Below, in pieces: positions 60,727 to 64,000 of a stretch of DNA of 64,000 bases (its first letter is position 1; each line of letters begins with the position of its first letter). Made by a program: the position numbers and the translations under genes. The notes beneath the pieces are model-generated. The model saw nothing but the letters and a program-made list of their open reading frames with translations. It searched no databases and was not told where the DNA came from. This stretch comes from Deuterostichococcus epilithicus. Its lineage: Eukaryota > Chlorophyta > Trebouxiophyceae > Prasiolales > Stichococcaceae. The stretch spans positions 2,542,001 to 2,606,000 of the forward strand of contig JAVTLE010000010.1 of the NCBI GenBank assembly GCA_033439295.1, written 5' to 3'.

Positions 60727-62295
60727 ATGCCGGCGCAAGTGCGCGGCTATGGCAACTCGCCAATGGACTGGTACAAGTCGCTGCCGCCGGTCACCAAGGC
60801 GCACGTCACCGTCTGCGTCGCCACGACGCTGGCCTTCATGCTGCAGCTGATACACCCGCGTGACCTGCTGATGCACTGGTCGTACATCAAGAAGCTGCAG
60901 GTGCGCGAGCGCATCCCCCTGACGCAACTCGTGCCGCTGCGCGAGTACACTCCTGGTGTCCACATGCTTTCCGGGCTCGCGACGTCCGAGGACTTGCGCA
61001 CCTTGCTGCAAACCTGCGTCTGCAGGCTTGCCCGGTGCAGCGTATGACTAGCACGCTGCACCCCCGCAGTTGTGGCGCCTGGTGACGAACTACTTCTTCC
61101 TTGGCAAATTCGGCATATTCTTCGTGGTGCAAATCCTCTGGATGTAAGTCTCGGACGCCCGCGGCTGCCGCGCGCTGCAGCACGCCATGCATGATGAGCG
61201 CCCTGCATGCTGCTGTGGGTGCCTCAGCCGAACGTCGCACCCGTTCAAGCCATGTTCGCCGTGTCCATCGCAGCCTGCACTACGGCGCCCAGCTGGAGAC
61301 GAGCACATACCAGCACAACACCGCAGACTACATCTACATGTACCTCTTTGGTGCAATGTCGATGAACGTGCGACTTGCTGCCACAGCAGTGCTGTCTTGT
61401 GTGCTGCGATTTGGCCTCGCCTCAAGCTTGAAAGGCGTCCCTGCATCTCTGCAACCTGTCACAGCTGTCAGCTGCCTGTCTCGTCGTGAGGCACAGTCCC
61501 CCCTGCTGTACAGGTGCTGTCGGTGTTCATCCCCTTCTTCAACCTGGGCTTCATGAGCAACAGCCTGGTGTTTATGCTGTGCTACGTGTGGTCCAAGAAC
61601 TTTGCCACCACGCCCTGCAGCCTGTACGGCCTGATGACCATCCAGGTGCCGCTTCATTGCCATGCGCACAACTCTCTTCCCTGAAAGTGAGTGTCAGCGC
61701 CTGCTTGACGGACCACTAGGCCAGATCGCTTCACCGCAAGCAACGCTGTGCTGACGACACACCTCGAATCTGCACAGGGCTTCTACCTGCCCTTCGTGTT
61801 CGTGGCCTTCAGCCTCTTGATCGGAGGCAATTGGGTGGCGGACATCTTCGGCATCCTTGGCGGCCACCTGTGAGTCCTTGCCCTGCCATTGATCGCAGTT
61901 TTGACGTACGAAGTGTACAGCTCTGAGCAGCCGGAATGGCATTGCAGGTACTACTTTTTGAAGGTGGTGCACCCCGCTGCCGGCGGCGTCTCGCTGCTGG
62001 ACACGCCGCTCTGGCTGTAAGCCCCCGAGCCGCTTTCGCGCCGCTGCATGTTCCTCTGCTCGGCCTCGACTTCACCTGCATGACGCAACAGCATGGGGAC
62101 AAGGCCAAGGAGGAGTCTTGCTGCTGAGACAGAAGCTTGTGGTACGACAACCAGACGATGTCACCGCGCAGGAACCGGCTGGTGGCGCAGTCGGGCATCG
62201 GTACGGTGCCGGCCAGCGCCACAAACAGCGCCAACCCCACCAACGCGGGATTCAGGGCCTTCAGGGGCGGCGGCAGGCGGCTCGGAGACGACTGA
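60727..62295 (+). CDS. Derlin (ER-associated degradation rhomboid-like pseudoprotease)
   Basis: Derlins are ER membrane proteins of the rhomboid fold without protease residues; they help extract misfolded proteins for degradation by Cdc48/p97. The first exon encodes NSPMDWYKSLPPVTKAHVTV and SYIKKLQ, and splices to LWRLVTNYFFLGKFGIFFVV, the derlin WRLxTNF-type signature. Later exons give NTADYIYMYLFGAMSMN (61.35 kb), VFIPFFNLGFMSNSLVFML (61.53 kb), the TM segment FVFVAFSLLIGGNWVADIFG (61.82 kb) and YYFLKVVHPAAGG (61.96 kb). The last exon is hydrophilic and ends GGGRRLGDD at TGA 62293. Start ATG 60727 (MPAQVRGYG) is the first in frame and gives a short cytosolic N terminus, as is usual. Length of about 250 residues fits the family. 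Confidence 0.92.
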
Positions 62296-62859
62296 GCCCG
62301 CGCAGCCTATTGATGCCCGGTGCATGGTCAGTATTCCCTGCGGATATGCGGCAATATGGGAGGGGGAAATGACCTGGGCTGCCTCCAACGGTTGAGCGGG
62401 AGGTGCCAATGTTCTTGGGTCCTTACCTCCAGTCGGCAGCAGCGCGCTCATGCCAGGCAGGATGTGCTTCGCGGGGGTTTCTCAGTTGGAGCCATCTGTT
62501 GCGTTGTGGTCCTTTCAAGGCCATGAAGACATTATCGTTGCAGGACTTTGCATCTCAAGTGGACACGGATGTGATGAAGGTTCTGGCGCTCCCAGGAGCA
62601 TCACGTGTTGTGAAACAGCCTGACTTCAGACTTGCATCGCGGCCACACTAAGCCCGAATCATAATTCCCCGTGCGCAACTCTCGTATGTCACGACAGGTC
62701 CCCTTGCGACCTGTCGTAGGCGAGCAAAGACCAGATGCAGCCCCTGTTTATCACCCAGACGCTGCTGCCCAACCCATAATGATCATGCCGCCTAGCGCCA
62801 GCGTCCCTTTGCAGCAGCTACGTGCAGCAGTGCACCGACTGCACTGCTGCGCTGTTGCA
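62296..62859. other. Convergent intergenic region
   Basis: These 564 bases separate the stop codons of derlin (+) and PHF5A (-). Nothing beyond presumed 3' UTRs is recognised. Confidence 0.45.
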
Positions 62860-63955
62860 TCATCGCTTTTTAAACCCGTACTTCTTTCGTTCGTAGAACA
62901 AGTCTGTCTTTGCAGACCCCAGGTTGACGATCTTGGGGCAGCCGTCTCGCTGCAGACATGGGAACGCCGTCAGCACCGTCACCAGGCAAGCAGGGCATGC
63001 TCTCGGGAGCATGTTCCCAAGATGCGGCGCCCATGAGGCGTTTGCTTGCAGCCGAGACTGCTGACGTTTAGTTTGTGATGAGGCAGCGCAGTCACGCAGC
63101 AGCTTGATCCCAAGGAGAGGAGGAGAGGCTCACATCCTTTTCCTGCACTGTGCACTCCTGCACCGACATGACACACGAGGCTGTTGATAACATAGGACGC
63201 CAGCCAAGTCCCGCTCTTCAAATGCATCAAGGCGATGTCAGCGAATGCCGGGCATGCAGGTGTCAGACGTACATTGACATCCGTCCAGTCCTGCAGTTGG
63301 GCTGCGAAAGCCACATGCAGCAGCCCAACAGACATGGCAAAGGTTGCCCACCTTGCAGTAGTAGGCGTCAGAGATGCCGATGCCACCGCAGATGACGCAG
63401 CGGCCGGCGTAGGAGCCGTAGTTGCACTCGTCGCAGACGCGCACCAGCGTGCATGGCCGCACGTACGAGTCACACACCACGCACTTGCCGTCGCACTTCT
63501 CGCACAGCCGCCCGATAGCAATGCCCGGCTGCTTGCGGCACATGATCAAGTCGGGATGGTGCTTCGCCTGCAGGGGCGAAGGCACAATGAAGAGTTGGAA
63601 ACACCAGTGCTGTGCATGGGGGCTTCAAGGGGGCATGGCTGATGGCGGTGTGCAGTGCTGTGCGGCGCACGTCACCACGGCGCCATGCCCAGTCGGATGC
63701 AGGACTGGGCTGCATCTCCAGCACCGAGATGAGACGCCGCCCGAGGGGATGCACGTGACAGGTGCTGCACACGGCTTTTGACACACTGCAGCACTGTTTG
63801 TCCCCGCCATGATACGAAGCTTCCGGCAGCAGTCGACTTCAGAAGATGCTCCCCCTTGCCGCCCATCATCTCTGTACACCCGCCGGAGGGTTGCAGCAGA
63901 GCAGGACATTGCATGCTGTGGGAACATGCGAGCGCGGCCGGCAGAGGCGCACCAT
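62860..63955 (-). CDS. PHF5A: PHF5A / SF3b14b / Rds3 splicing factor
   Basis: PHF5A is a roughly 110-residue zinc-knot protein of the SF3b complex of U2 snRNP, which recognises the intron branch point. The match is nearly residue-for-residue from memory: [57 protein letters not shown] and GISDAYYCK in one exon (63566 down to about 63350), ECTVQEKD in the next (about 63.15 kb), then [12 protein letters not shown] and [12 protein letters not shown] with TGA at 62860-62862. All CxxC pairs for the three-zinc trefoil knot are present. The initiator Met is not in the main exon: the acceptor falls between M and AKHH. An ATG directly followed by GTGCGC ends at 63953 and could be the coding part of a first exon, so the start at 63955 is inferred; MPSPLQ read-through from 63585 is the alternative. 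Confidence 0.93.
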
Positions 63956-64000
63956 GCTGGCTCAGCTGCAGATGCCCGGAACCGCGGCAGCCCCTTTGCT

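Noticed and set aside
1-64000. A phage defence system, CRISPR array or bacterial operon
   Set aside because: All supported genes are intron-rich eukaryotic genes; there are no direct-repeat arrays with spacers and no polycistronic layout.

Overview
The window looks like nuclear genomic DNA of a GC-rich green alga (Chlorophyta). Nearly every gene is broken into many short exons by GT...AG introns of roughly 100-400 bases. The proteins are typical of algae: a P3A proton-pumping ATPase closest in sequence style to green-algal and protozoan pumps, a HUP-type H+/hexose symporter like that of Chlorella, a CAX Ca2+/H+ antiporter, and a helicase with a possible organelle presequence. TGTAA, the usual green-algal polyadenylation signal, lies downstream of several stop codons. 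The HUP-type transporter hints at Trebouxiophyceae, but the genus cannot be fixed from sequence alone. CDS coordinates below run from inferred start codon to stop codon and include introns.

Layout. 15-8156 (-): plasma-membrane H+-ATPase. 9274-12981 (+): membrane-anchored class-3 lipase. 14606-19126 (+): homologue of the uncharacterised animal protein KIAA0930. 19795-24398 (-): hexose/H+ symporter with two intronic CAG tracts. 25944-30212 (-): CAX-type Ca2+/H+ antiporter. 31207-42107 (+): very large, mostly disordered protein with a galactose-binding-like N-terminal region and recurring 'RPLG' motifs. 44691-49220 (+): DEAD-box RNA helicase. 50129-52142 (-): TMEM242-like mitochondrial protein. 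53118-56754 (+): alanine-rich coiled-coil protein. 57140-59900 (+): PKA-like AGC kinase. 60727-62295 (+): derlin. 62860-63955 (-): splicing factor PHF5A/Rds3. Between 42.1 and 44.7 kb there is a long stretch with no gene I can support.

The genes do not form one pathway. Three of the first five act in membrane energetics: the H+-ATPase makes the proton gradient that the hexose symporter spends, and CAX spends the comparable gradient at the vacuole. Several neighbours are divergent (ATPase/lipase, CAX/large protein, TMEM242/coiled coil) and share intergenic regions of about 1 kb. I found no mobile element, CRISPR array, rRNA or tRNA that I could support. The observations most worth following are the in-frame CAG tract inside a symporter intron, the exon-wise repeated motif in the large unknown protein, and algal members of two poorly studied families (KIAA0930 and TMEM242).
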